Origin: Paenibacillus sp. V4I3
GTDB taxonomy: Bacteria; Bacillota; Bacilli; Paenibacillales; NBRC-103111
Direction of reading: 5' to 3'
Length of the DNA: 64,000 nucleotides
Assembly: GCF_030817215.1 (NCBI RefSeq)
Contig: NZ_JAUSZA010000001.1
Coordinates: 3,632,501-3,696,500, forward strand
Each line of letters starts with the position of its first letter. Positions within the stretch are counted from its first letter, which is position 1. A program made the translations under genes and the position numbers. A model generated the notes under the pieces. That model was not told the DNA's origin, did no database searches, and was given only the letters and a program-made list of their open reading frames with translations. Positions 26,310 through 34,717 of this stretch are shown piece by piece.

Positions 26310-29039
26310 ATGAGCACCAAGAGAACCGCTCATATCATTTCCCATACCCATTGGGATCGGGAATGGTATTTACCATATGAGAAACATCATGTTCGTCTCG
26401 TAAAGCTAGTAGATACACTGATGGATAAAATGGATCAGGATCCGAATTATCGCAGCTTCTTTTTGGACGGACAAACGATCATTCTGGAGGACTATCTCCA
26501 AGTCCGACCGGATCAAAAGGATCGATTGACCAAATTTATTCAGGACGGCCGTATTTTAATAGGTCCGTGGTATATTTTGCAGGATGCGTTTCTGACCAGC
26601 GGCGAAGCCAATGTACGAAATATGCAGATCGGGCATCAAGATGCGAAGAAATATGGCGATGTATCGAAGATCGGTTATTTTCCCGATACGTTCGGACTGG
26701 TAGGCCAAACGCCGCAATTGATGCAGCAGTCCGGGATCACGAATGCATTATTTGGCCGCGGCGTGAAGCCGACTGGCTTTAATAATACTGTTTCTGACGG
26801 TGATTATGAATCGTCATTCTCGGAACTGCTTTGGGAAGGACCTGATGGTTCCCAAGTGCTCGGTATTCTGTTTGCCAACTGGTATTCGAACGGCAATGAA
26901 ATCCCTGTAGACCGGGAAGAAGCGAAAGCATTCTGGGAGCGGAAGCTAGCAGACGCGGAGAAATACGCATCGACTGGCGAGCTGCTCTTTATGAATGGCT
27001 GTGACCATCAGCCGGTTCAGTTGGATTTGCCTGAAGCGATTCAAGCTGCGCGTGAGCTGTATCCGGATACGACCTTTGTTCACTCGAATTTTATCGATTA
27101 CTTACAGGCTGTTCAGCGTTCCTTGAAGCATGAGCTTTCTACGGTAAAAGGTGAGCTGCGCAGTCAACGGACAGACGGTTGGTCTACGCTCGTGAACACC
27201 GCTTCAGCTCGTGTTTACTTGAAGCAAATGAATCAGCTGGGGCAAGCGATGCTGGAAAAAGTGGCTGAACCGCTGGCCGCTTTCACACATGTCCTCGAAG
27301 TTGGGGAGAAATACCCGCATCATCTGTTCACGTATGCTTGGAAAACATTAATGCAGAATCATCCGCACGATAGCATTTGCGGCTGCTCCGTGGACGAAGT
27401 ACACCGGGAAATGGTGACACGATTCGAGAAAAGCCGGCATGTGGCGGAAGCGATCGTTGATGACAGCAAACGAGCGATTGCTGAAGCGATCGATACGTCG
27501 AGCTTTGCGCAAGCGGGCGAAAGCGCCCTGCCGGTCGTTGTTTTTAATACCTCCGGTTGGGAGCGTACCGGCGTCGTGAGTATCGAGGTAGATGCCTTGC
27601 GTTTGTATTTCCGTGATGGATACACGCTTGAAGAAGCAAGCAGTTTTGCGAAGGCGGCGGATCTTTCGGGCCGTACGCTCGTGGACGAGCTGGGGAATGT
27701 CGCAGCATGCACGTTTGAAGATCTCGGGCTGCAATTCGGTTACGATTTGCCGGACGACAAGTTCCGTCAGCCATATATGTGCCGTAAAGTGAAGCTGACT
27801 TTTGAAGCGGAGAAGGTTCCTGCTTTAGGGCTGAAGACGTACGCATGGGTTAAAAGGGAAGATGTAATTTCGGCTTCTTCGCTGTTAGTGGGAGACCGGG
27901 TACTGGAGAATGAATCGCTTAAGATCGAAATTGCGGATAACGGTTCATTCACGTTGACAGATAAGAAGAATGGCCGATCTTACCGGGATTTAGGCGTGTA
28001 TGAGAATACTGGGGATATTGGCAACGAATATATGTACAAACAACCGGATGGCGAGACGCCGCTTACAACATATGGTTTAGCTGCACAAATCCGTGTGTTA
28101 AAAGATACGCCCTATCAGGCATCTATTGAAATTGTACACGACTGGGAAATCCCTGCGTCAGCGGACGAATTACTGGAAGAAGAGCAGCGCGATTTGATTT
28201 ACTATCCGCACAGAAAAGCGCAGCGATCAGCTCGCATGGTACCTATGCAGATCCGTACTATTGTCAGTCTGAGCCGCGGCGGCAAAGGGGTAGAGATCGA
28301 GGCATCCTTCAACAATCAGGCCAAAGATCACCGTTTACGGATGTTGTTCCCATCGGATCTGAATACACAGGTTCACCGCGTCGACTCTATGTTTGAAATC
28401 CCGCAGCGCGACAACACGCCGACTGCTGAATGGGAAAATCCAAGCAATACGCAGCATCAACAGGCATTCATTGATGTAAGTGAGGCGGAGGCTGGTCTTG
28501 TTGTTGCTAACCTCGGATTGAACGAATACGAAGTTCTGCGCGACGGACGCAATACGATTGCCGTGACGCTGCTTCGCGCAGTTGGCGAGCTGGGCGACTG
28601 GGGCTTGTTCCCGACGCCGGAAGCGCAGTGTCTGGGCGAGCACACCGTCCGAATGACCATCATTCCGTATAGCGGCGAAGGCGAACAATACGGCGCTTAC
28701 GAGCAAGCCTACCAGTTCCAAATTCCGTGGACGTTATGTCAAACTGGCATTCACTCTGGGCGCATCGCACCTACGTATGCACCATTCCGTTGGGAAGGCG
28801 ATAAGATGGCCTTTTCCTCCATGAAAATGAATGAAGGAACTGGCGATCTGCTGCTCCGTTGGTACAACATGAGTTCCCAAAACACTGAGCTCAAGCTAAG
28901 TTCCAACATACCTCTATACTCCTTCTATAAGAGTACGATTATGGAAGTACATGGCACAAGTATTGAAGCTGACGCGGGAAGCCAAATGTCTTTGCCGACA
29001 GGTCCTTGTGAAATTGTGACCATCGGGATTCAACGATAA
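26310..29039 (+). CDS. GH38 alpha-mannosidase
   Basis: A 909-aa cytoplasmic enzyme of family GH38. The zinc-binding motif is HTHWDREWYL (His12, Asp16 at the metal) and the likely nucleophile is Asp126 in GYFPDTFGL; further markers are FMNGCDHQPVQLDLP and QNHPHDSICGCSVDEVH, which holds a metal His. Size and order fit the streptococcal and enterobacterial type GH38 enzymes acting on alpha-1,3/1,2-mannosides. The ATG follows AAGGAGTTAAACG, 3 bases after the previous stop. It completes the set of enzymes for N-glycan or manno-oligosaccharide trimming. Confidence 0.93.
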   Translation: MSTKRTAHIISHTHWDREWYLPYEKHHVRLVKLVDTLMDKMDQDPNYRSFFLDGQTIILEDYLQVRPDQKDRLTKFIQDGRILIGPWYILQDAFLTSGEANVRNMQIGHQDAKKYGDVSKIGYFPDTFGLVGQTPQLMQQSGITNALFGRGVKPTGFNNTVSDGDYESSFSELLWEGPDGSQVLGILFANWYSNGNEIPVDREEAKAFWERKLADAEKYASTGELLFMNGCDHQPVQLDLPEAIQAARELYPDTTFVHSNFIDYLQAVQRSLKHELSTVKGELRSQRTDGWSTLVNTASARVYLKQMNQLGQAMLEKVAEPLAAFTHVLEVGEKYPHHLFTYAWKTLMQNHPHDSICGCSVDEVHREMVTRFEKSRHVAEAIVDDSKRAIAEAIDTSSFAQAGESALPVVVFNTSGWERTGVVSIEVDALRLYFRDGYTLEEASSFAKAADLSGRTLVDELGNVAACTFEDLGLQFGYDLPDDKFRQPYMCRKVKLTFEAEKVPALGLKTYAWVKREDVISASSLLVGDRVLENESLKIEIADNGSFTLTDKKNGRSYRDLGVYENTGDIGNEYMYKQPDGETPLTTYGLAAQIRVLKDTPYQASIEIVHDWEIPASADELLEEEQRDLIYYPHRKAQRSARMVPMQIRTIVSLSRGGKGVEIEASFNNQAKDHRLRMLFPSDLNTQVHRVDSMFEIPQRDNTPTAEWENPSNTQHQQAFIDVSEAEAGLVVANLGLNEYEVLRDGRNTIAVTLLRAVGELGDWGLFPTPEAQCLGEHTVRMTIIPYSGEGEQYGAYEQAYQFQIPWTLCQTGIHSGRIAPTYAPFRWEGDKMAFSSMKMNEGTGDLLLRWYNMSSQNTELKLSSNIPLYSFYKSTIMEVHGTSIEADAGSQMSLPTGPCEIVTIGIQR

Positions 29040-29080
29040 GATTAGCTGGAACATTTGAATTCAGCATGAAATTAATACCT

Positions 29081-29207
29081 CCATTGGAAATTTCCAATGG
29101 AATCGGGTGTCAGACTTCAAAAATCGCAATTTTATTGGAATAGTTCCAATGAAATTGGTTTCTAGGCTGTCTAATCCCTACTTCCGTTGGAGTTAATCCA
29201 ATGGAAG
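29081..29207. repeat. Three related TTGGA-type hairpins in the gap after the GH38 gene
   Basis: CCATTGGAAATTTCCAATGG (29081-29100) is a perfect 20-bp palindrome; ATTGGAA-TAG-TTCCAAT lies at 29134-29150; CTTCCGTTGGA/TCCAATGGAAG with a 5-base gap lies at 29181-29207. They recur every ~50 bp and share the core TTGGA…TCCAA, so they look like diverged copies of one hairpin element. Confidence 0.75.
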
Positions 29208-29348
29208 TAGCATTCAGGCTTCGAACTCACAAAGCGGGAGCAGAATTCAAGAACTTTGGCGAGTAGGGACTCCAAAGAAGTAGCACAAGCTGGCTTATTT
29301 GCAGGTACGTCTAACGAATTGAGCACGAGCTTTGAGGAATAACGCCAA

Positions 29349-29393
29349 ATAGACCAATCTAAGTCAATCAGACTTTAGATTGGTCTATTTTTG
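29349..29393 (+). terminator. Strong intrinsic terminator of the mannoside locus
   Basis: ATAGACCAATCTAA (29349-29362) pairs perfectly with TTAGATTGGTCTAT (29375-29388), 14 bp with a 12-base loop, followed by TTTTT. Confidence 0.92.
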
Positions 29394-29417
29394 TTAGCAC
29401 ATATACCCCGTTCACGG

Positions 29418-30026
29418 TCAGGATTGCACGTCAATCAGTGGCATTTTTCTCCGCTTCGCCTTGAAAGCTAGATAAATACTGGTCAATACGGCGCCTATGG
29501 TTCCGCAAATGATATCCGTCATCGTGTCGACCAAGCTTCCGTTTTGCGAATGGAGGCCGAATAGACCGTCTGTCGTGAACTCGTATATTTCCCAAACGCC
29601 GGCCATGGCGATGGAAAAGAAAAGGCAAAACCACACGGCAACTTGCGCACTCGGCACGGCCTTTTTCTCGCCGTTACTTGCTTTCATATAAATCAATAAA
29701 CCAACGAAGCAAAGGATCAAGCCCGAAAAGAGATGCTCGATTTTATCCAGGTAAGGGATTACTTTGTAAAATCCAAACTCGTTTGCCATAAACATTGTGA
29801 CAAAAATGAACAATAAGACGGAAAAGCGCAACGCGGCAAACATTGTGGTTTTTGTGACTTTGACCACGATTCGGATGATCAGCAGCACAGCAACAATCAA
29901 AACGGCCTGAAGCATCTTTGCTTGGTTGCCTTTCACCAAAAAATAAACAATGCAGACTGCGGCAGTCACATACATGGCCAGTTCGAACAGGTCGTTCCAT
30001 TTGTCTTTACGTTTTCCCATTTGCAT
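29418..30026 (-). CDS. Multi-pass membrane protein (DUF2238/YjdF-like)
   Basis: About 202 aa with roughly six membrane helices. Conserved-looking polar residues sit in DKIEHLFSGLILCF, VWEIYEFTTDGLFG and LVDTMTDIICGTIGAV; the EH…WE.YE…DT..D pattern resembles the DUF2238/YjdF group of uncharacterised membrane proteins. The start is uncertain: ATG at 30026, ATG at 30020 or a GTG at 30035, with GAGGCGAG upstream. It stands alone on the minus strand, with no operon partner. Function unknown. Confidence 0.6.
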   Translation of the reverse strand: MQMGKRKDKWNDLFELAMYVTAAVCIVYFLVKGNQAKMLQAVLIVAVLLIIRIVVKVTKTTMFAALRFSVLLFIFVTMFMANEFGFYKVIPYLDKIEHLFSGLILCFVGLLIYMKASNGEKKAVPSAQVAVWFCLFFSIAMAGVWEIYEFTTDGLFGLHSQNGSLVDTMTDIICGTIGAVLTSIYLAFKAKRRKMPLIDVQS

Positions 30027-30120
30027 CGCTTTCACTCGCCTCGAATTCCGAAATTAGTCTTTTAAGTAAATATTAAACAATATATTTTACTCTTAAACAA
30101 GACAGCACAATCATTGAGTG

Positions 30121-30279
30121 CTAAAAATGTATGTTGTCTCTTACAAAAATTGCCCGGGAAATAGCTAAACCAAGTCCCGTCTCTCCATTGTTACCCTTTA
30201 TCCATATCCCATATTCCGGATGATACTGTTTGATCAAGTCTTTTTGGAGAGAGGCATATCTTGACGTATCTTCAATCAT
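30121..30279 (-). pseudogene. Possible histidine-kinase ATPase remnant (52 codons)
   Basis: An ATG-to-stop frame on the minus strand contains GETGLGLAISRAIF, which matches the G2 box of histidine kinase ATPase domains (GTGLGLAIS). The residues before it do not show the N or G1 boxes and it stops shortly after. It is best read as a fragment of a lost sensor kinase; a chance match is possible. Confidence 0.4.
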
Positions 30280-30314
30280 TTTAGATATATTAAGTCTATA
30301 ATCAAGGTAAGATT

Positions 30315-30513
30315 ATGAAATTATCAAAAACAACCAATTATGCTTTGCATACGGTGCTAATGGTTGTTGCCGCCTCCCATGACCAAGCCGGTAGGCGTTC
30401 AGCAATTAGCAGAGGCGGCTCAGGACCGTCCGTTAAGCGTCGAAAAAGTGCTTACAGCCTGTCGCGCTGCGCGAAGCCGGCCGTTAAGCGCCGAAAAGGC
30501 GCTTACAATGTAA
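30315..30513 (+). pseudogene. Rrf2-family regulator remnant interrupted by small hairpin repeats
   Basis: The opening MKLSKTTNYALHTVLMVVAA is the signature N-terminus of Rrf2-type regulators. After a +1 shift near 30380 the other frame continues KPVGVQQLAEAAQ, again Rrf2-like, and then runs into a repeat (CCGTTAAGCG…GCTTACA, twice) and a stop at 30513. Only about 45 of ~140 expected residues survive. The second repeat copy forms a perfect hairpin TAAGCGCC-GAAAA-GGCGCTTA. A regulator gene destroyed by frameshift and repeat insertion. Confidence 0.6.
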
Positions 30514-30576
30514 GACGATTTCAAGAATTGGTTGGAACCCCATCCCAGCTCTCTTCATGAGCCAAAAGTATAAGTT

Positions 30577-30617
30577 ACACAAAAGGACCTGAGGCGGAGC
30601 CTTAGGTCCTTTTGTGT
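30577..30617. terminator. Long hairpin with T-rich arm
   Basis: ACACAAAAGGACCT (30577-30590) pairs perfectly with AGGTCCTTTTGTGT (30604-30617), with GGC/GCC extending inside the loop. It works as a bidirectional terminator candidate separating the remnant region from gapB. Confidence 0.75.
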
Positions 30618-30623
30618 ATCAAA

Positions 30624-30749
30624 TATGACATTATATATGACGTCATATATAAAATTTATCCCTTTAATAGTGATAAATAATGATATTTTTGTGAACTTAA
30701 AAATATATATTGTACATTATATAACCTTATGATACATTTATGACATACT
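30624..30749. promoter_or_regulatory. gapB control region with CcpN-like boxes
   Basis: TATGACATACT at 30739-30749 fits the Bacillus subtilis CcpN box as I recall it (TRTGHYATAYW) and lies 24 bp before gapB; TATGACATTAT at 30624-30634 is a near match. Between them is the perfect 18-bp palindrome ATATATGACGTCATATAT (30633-30650). The -35/-10 boxes could not be assigned with confidence. CcpN repression of gapB is known in Bacillus subtilis; its use here is inferred. Confidence 0.5.
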
Positions 30750-30772
30750 AAATAACGAATTGGAGGATGGAG

Positions 30773-31822
30773 ATGCGAGTTGGAATTAGTGGTACAGGTA
30801 GAATCGGAAGGCTTTGTTTAAGAAAAGCATTGGCCGAGAAACAGCAGGAGTTTGAAGTCAACGTGATTAACTCAACAAGCCCCATTCATGTATTGGCCCA
30901 TTTGTTGAAATATGATTCGGTTCATGGCACATGGGACGCGAAAATTGATGTGTTAAATGACAACTTAATGAGGATTAACGGAAAGCTGATTTCCGTCATT
31001 TGTGAAAGAGAACCGGATTTATTGCCGTGGGAGGATTATGGTGTTGAATTGGTTGTGGATGCAACCGGAAAATTCAATCATCGGCATGGTGTTGAACGAC
31101 ATTTATTTGCTGGAGCCAAGAAAGTTTTGATTACTGCACCTGGAACGAACATGGACCTCACAGTTGTCATGGGTGTGAATGAAGAGAAGTATGATCCTAA
31201 GCAGCATCGCTTGGTATCTGCAGCTTCCTGTACAACCAACTGTATCGCACCAGTTCTACATATCCTAGACGAAGCTTTTTCTGTTAAACAGGGTTGGATG
31301 ACAACGGTTCATGCTTTTACGAATGATCAAAATCATATGGATAACCCGCATAAAGATCTTCGACGCGCGAGGGCATGCACCAATTCTATTATTCCGACTT
31401 CAACTGGCGTGGGGAAAGCACTAATCGATGTGATTCCTCATCTCGCATCCCAAATTCAAGGCGTGTCCGTTCGCGTGCCAACACAAGATGTTTCTCTGTT
31501 AGATCTTCAAGTGGTGGTTGGCCGTAAAGTTAGCGTTGATGATGTGAAGTTCGCCATTAAAAAGGCGATTGCTGGGCAAATAGGAACCTTTGTTGACTAT
31601 AATGAATTGCCGCTTGTTTCTGCGGATTATATAGGTAATGAGAAATCTGCCATCATCGACGGTCTTAGCATTATGACGCACGAAAACCAAATTAAGCTCC
31701 TGGCCTGGTATGACAACGAATGGGGTTACACAAACCGAGTCATTGATTTAGTAGCTCATATGTCACGTGCTGAAAGCACACAACTAAAGGGGGAAACGAA
31801 ATGTCTAACACAAACCATGTAA
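30773..31822 (+). CDS. gapB: Glyceraldehyde-3-phosphate dehydrogenase, gluconeogenic type
   Basis: A 349-aa cytoplasmic enzyme: N-terminal nucleotide-binding Rossmann fold (VGISGTGRIGRLCLRKA), catalytic Cys153 in SAASCTTNC, TTVHAFTNDQN, and C-terminal WYDNEWGYTNRV. ATG 30773 has TGGAGG 6 bases upstream; ATG 30767 directly abuts that site. Its neighbours (ppdK, CcpN-like regulator, yqfL) and CcpN-like boxes upstream identify it as the anabolic GapB type, converting 1,3-bisphosphoglycerate to glyceraldehyde-3-phosphate, probably with NADPH (inference). The 3' end overlaps the next small gene by 22 bp. Confidence 0.85.
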   Translation: MRVGISGTGRIGRLCLRKALAEKQQEFEVNVINSTSPIHVLAHLLKYDSVHGTWDAKIDVLNDNLMRINGKLISVICEREPDLLPWEDYGVELVVDATGKFNHRHGVERHLFAGAKKVLITAPGTNMDLTVVMGVNEEKYDPKQHRLVSAASCTTNCIAPVLHILDEAFSVKQGWMTTVHAFTNDQNHMDNPHKDLRRARACTNSIIPTSTGVGKALIDVIPHLASQIQGVSVRVPTQDVSLLDLQVVVGRKVSVDDVKFAIKKAIAGQIGTFVDYNELPLVSADYIGNEKSAIIDGLSIMTHENQIKLLAWYDNEWGYTNRVIDLVAHMSRAESTQLKGETKCLTQTM

Positions 31823-31977
31823 CATTGGCGGCCATTCATCGGTATGATCTGGGTGTTATCATTTGTAAATCATGTAATGAAGTGATTGCAACGTTACCTA
31901 CGGACGGATATAAAAAATTCTATGGTTTGTGCAATTCAACCCTATGTATCGATAAAAATAAGGAGGCTAACAAATAA
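31801..31977 (+). CDS. SR1P-like small protein (GapA-binding peptide family)
   Basis: A 58-aa protein with two cysteine pairs, Cys22-x2-Cys25 and Cys44-x4-Cys49, in GVIICKSCNEVIATLPTDG and FYGLCNSTLC. The order (GxIxCxxC, then YGxC) resembles SR1P of Bacillus subtilis, the 39-aa peptide encoded on the SR1 RNA that binds GapA and is repressed by CcpN. The ATG follows AGGGGGA by 6 bases. It overlaps the end of gapB by 22 bp and its stop overlaps the ppdK start (TAATG), so it is embedded in a translationally coupled operon rather than on a separate small RNA. The N-terminal ~17 residues are an extension. Confidence 0.75.
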   Translation: MSNTNHVTLAAIHRYDLGVIICKSCNEVIATLPTDGYKKFYGLCNSTLCIDKNKEANK

Positions 31978-34658
31978 TGATTCAGAAACAAGTGGTACCC
32001 TTTCAGGAGGGAAATGCTTCAATGAAAGCTTTACTGGGAGGAAAGGGGGCTAATCTCGCTGAGATGACACGTGCCGGCCTTCCCGTACCACCGGGTTTCA
32101 CCATTACGACCGAGGCCTGCTTAGCTTTTTTTAAGGTTGGTAATCGGATCTCAGAGGAACTGCTTGAACAAATTGCAGCAGCTCTCAAGCAGTTAGAGAA
32201 ACAGAAGGGACAAACGTTCGGGGATGCGAACAACCCACTTCTTGTTTCCGTACGATCCGGTTCTGTCTCTTCGATGCCGGGTATGATGGATACTATTTTG
32301 AATCTCGGTCTCAACGACGTAACGGTTCAAGGGTTGGCTGCTCTTACGAACAATGAAAAGTTCGCTTATGATTGCTACCGTCGCTTGATGCAGATGTTTG
32401 GAAACGTGGTGCTTGGCATTGAAGCCTATCATTTCGAGCAGCTGCTGCACCGTTTGAAAGAGAAAGAGGGCGCCCAGCAAGATCAGGATGTTACAGCTGA
32501 CGGTTGGAAGGGTCTTATCGAAGATTACAAAAAGTGTATTATGGCTAAAACAGGCCTAGCTTTTCCACAGCATGTCTACGAGCAGCTGCGAATGGCCGTC
32601 GAGGCTGTATTCAAGTCATGGAACAATCAAAGAGCTCAGATTTACCGCAAAATAAATCGGATTCCAGATGAACAGGGGACAGCCGTTAACATTCAGAGCA
32701 TGGTATTTGGCAATATGGGCAGCAGCTGCGGCACAGGCGTTGTCTTTACGAGAAACCCATCCACGGGTGAGAATACATTTTTCGGTGAATACCTGATTAA
32801 TGCACAAGGGGAAGATGTGGTTGCAGGCATCAGAACACCGCTTGCGATTGCCGCGCTGAAAAGCGAAATGCCCCTGATTTATGAGCAGCTGTTTGGGGCA
32901 TCCAAGCAGTTAGAGAAGCATTACAAAGATATGCAGGATATTGAGTTTACGGTTGAAAATAATAAGCTTTACCTGCTGCAAACACGAAACGGGAAACGAA
33001 ACGCCCAAGCTGCGCTCAAAATTGCCGTCGATTTAGTCCATGAAGGTTTATTGACTAAGCAGGAAGCCGTTGAACGCATCGAAGTGTCACATCTTGATCA
33101 ACTGCTGCACAGAGGTATTGATGAAGAGGCTGTAAAGGATGTGTTGGCCAAAGGACTTCCTGCTTCGCCAGGAGCAGCGGTTGGGCAGCTTGTCTTTGAC
33201 GCAGACACGGCTGCAGAATGGAGCCGTGCCGGCAAGACGGTCATTCTTGCAAGAAACGAAACAACACCCGAAGATATTCATGGCGTGATCGCATCGGAAG
33301 GCGTGCTCACGAGCCGCGGAGGGATGACGAGCCATGCCGCTGTTGTGGCAAGGGGAATGGGTAAACCTTGCGTATGCGGCTGCGAAGAAGTCCGAATTGT
33401 GCTTGATGAGAAGCGGATGTTTGCGGGAAGCAGGATCGTAGAAGAAGGAGATTGGATTACACTAGATGGTGCAAGCGGGCGCGTCATTATCGGTGCCATG
33501 CCTTTACATGAAGCGAGAATGACGGATGAACTTCTTGTTATGCTGAAGTGGGCGGATGATATTCGTTCACTGAAAGTATTCGCCAATGCGGATAATCCGC
33601 ACGATGCGAGAATCGCGAGACAATTAGGAGCCGAAGGGATCGGTTTATGCCGTACTGAGCATATGTTTTTCTCGCCAACTCGTCTGCCTGTTGTTCAACG
33701 AATGATCCTCGCGGATGACAAAGAGGATCGCTTGCAGGCTCTTGTACAGCTGCTCCCTATGCAGCAGTCGGATTTTGATGGTATGTTCGAGGAAATGGAT
33801 GGCCTTCCGGTAACGATCCGGTTGCTGGATCCGCCTTTGCATGAGTTTTTACCGAACCTCGAAGATCTGCAAAAAAGACATACCCAATTAACTTATGATA
33901 AAGGTGCGTCAGACTTAGAAAGAGAAGAGATCGCACACCTTCTCCGCAAAGTGCAATCGCTCCATGAGTCTAACCCTATGCTCGGTCAGCGGGGCTGCAG
34001 ATTGGGAATTGTATATCCGGAGATTTATGATATGCAGATAGAAGCCATCTTCCGTGCAGCTTCAAGCTGTATCGACAGAGGCATCCGAGTTCTTCCGGAA
34101 ATCATGATTCCACTCGTGGGCCATGCCAATGAACTGAAAATTTTGAGGGAGCTTGTTGACTTTGTTGCGGAACAGGTGCTGGGCAAAGACAAACTTCGTG
34201 ATTGTCCTTACAAGGTCGGGACCATGATAGAGGTACCACGAGCGGCTCTTACTGCACGCCAAATTGTGGCTTATGCCGATTTCTTCTCTTTTGGCACCAA
34301 TGACTTGACTCAAATGACGTATGGTTATAGCCGTGACGATGCGGAGGGTAAATTTCTAACCCACTATGTCGATCAGAAGCTTCTTCCGCATAATCCGTTT
34401 CAAGTGCTTGACACAGAAGGAGTCGGACAATTGATTGACTTAGCTGTGAATGCGGGTAGGCTCGTTAAGCCGTCGCTCAAAACTGGCATATGCGGGGAGC
34501 ATGGCGGAGATAAAGAGTCGATTTTCTTTTGCCACTTGACCGGATTGGATTATGTCAGCTGTTCCCCTTACCGAATTCCTTTGGCTCGAATAGCTGCAGC
34601 ACAAGCGTTCATCTTGCATGGTATTATCGGTGAACAAAAGGTAGCTCAAGCCATTTGA
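31977..34658 (+). CDS. ppdK: Pyruvate, phosphate dikinase
   Basis: An 893-aa three-domain enzyme that interconverts pyruvate + ATP + Pi with PEP + AMP + PPi. The N-terminal ATP-grasp part starts with LLGGKGANLAEMTRAGLPVP; the swivelling domain holds phospho-His453 in GGMTSHAAVVARGMGKPC; the C-terminal TIM barrel has EGIGLCRTEHMF and Cys839 in TGICGEHGGD. Length is usual for the family. ATG 31977 follows AAGGAGG. It sits between gapB/SR1P-like and a CcpN-like regulator, supporting a role in making PEP for gluconeogenesis, and its own control protein YqfL follows. Confidence 0.95.
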   Translation: MIQKQVVPFQEGNASMKALLGGKGANLAEMTRAGLPVPPGFTITTEACLAFFKVGNRISEELLEQIAAALKQLEKQKGQTFGDANNPLLVSVRSGSVSSMPGMMDTILNLGLNDVTVQGLAALTNNEKFAYDCYRRLMQMFGNVVLGIEAYHFEQLLHRLKEKEGAQQDQDVTADGWKGLIEDYKKCIMAKTGLAFPQHVYEQLRMAVEAVFKSWNNQRAQIYRKINRIPDEQGTAVNIQSMVFGNMGSSCGTGVVFTRNPSTGENTFFGEYLINAQGEDVVAGIRTPLAIAALKSEMPLIYEQLFGASKQLEKHYKDMQDIEFTVENNKLYLLQTRNGKRNAQAALKIAVDLVHEGLLTKQEAVERIEVSHLDQLLHRGIDEEAVKDVLAKGLPASPGAAVGQLVFDADTAAEWSRAGKTVILARNETTPEDIHGVIASEGVLTSRGGMTSHAAVVARGMGKPCVCGCEEVRIVLDEKRMFAGSRIVEEGDWITLDGASGRVIIGAMPLHEARMTDELLVMLKWADDIRSLKVFANADNPHDARIARQLGAEGIGLCRTEHMFFSPTRLPVVQRMILADDKEDRLQALVQLLPMQQSDFDGMFEEMDGLPVTIRLLDPPLHEFLPNLEDLQKRHTQLTYDKGASDLEREEIAHLLRKVQSLHESNPMLGQRGCRLGIVYPEIYDMQIEAIFRAASSCIDRGIRVLPEIMIPLVGHANELKILRELVDFVAEQVLGKDKLRDCPYKVGTMIEVPRAALTARQIVAYADFFSFGTNDLTQMTYGYSRDDAEGKFLTHYVDQKLLPHNPFQVLDTEGVGQLIDLAVNAGRLVKPSLKTGICGEHGGDKESIFFCHLTGLDYVSCSPYRIPLARIAAAQAFILHGIIGEQKVAQAI

Positions 34659-34717
34659 TATAGCGAGAAAATCGGTTAAAATGGGGATGAACATGAAAGT
34701 TCGGGGAGGGAAATACG

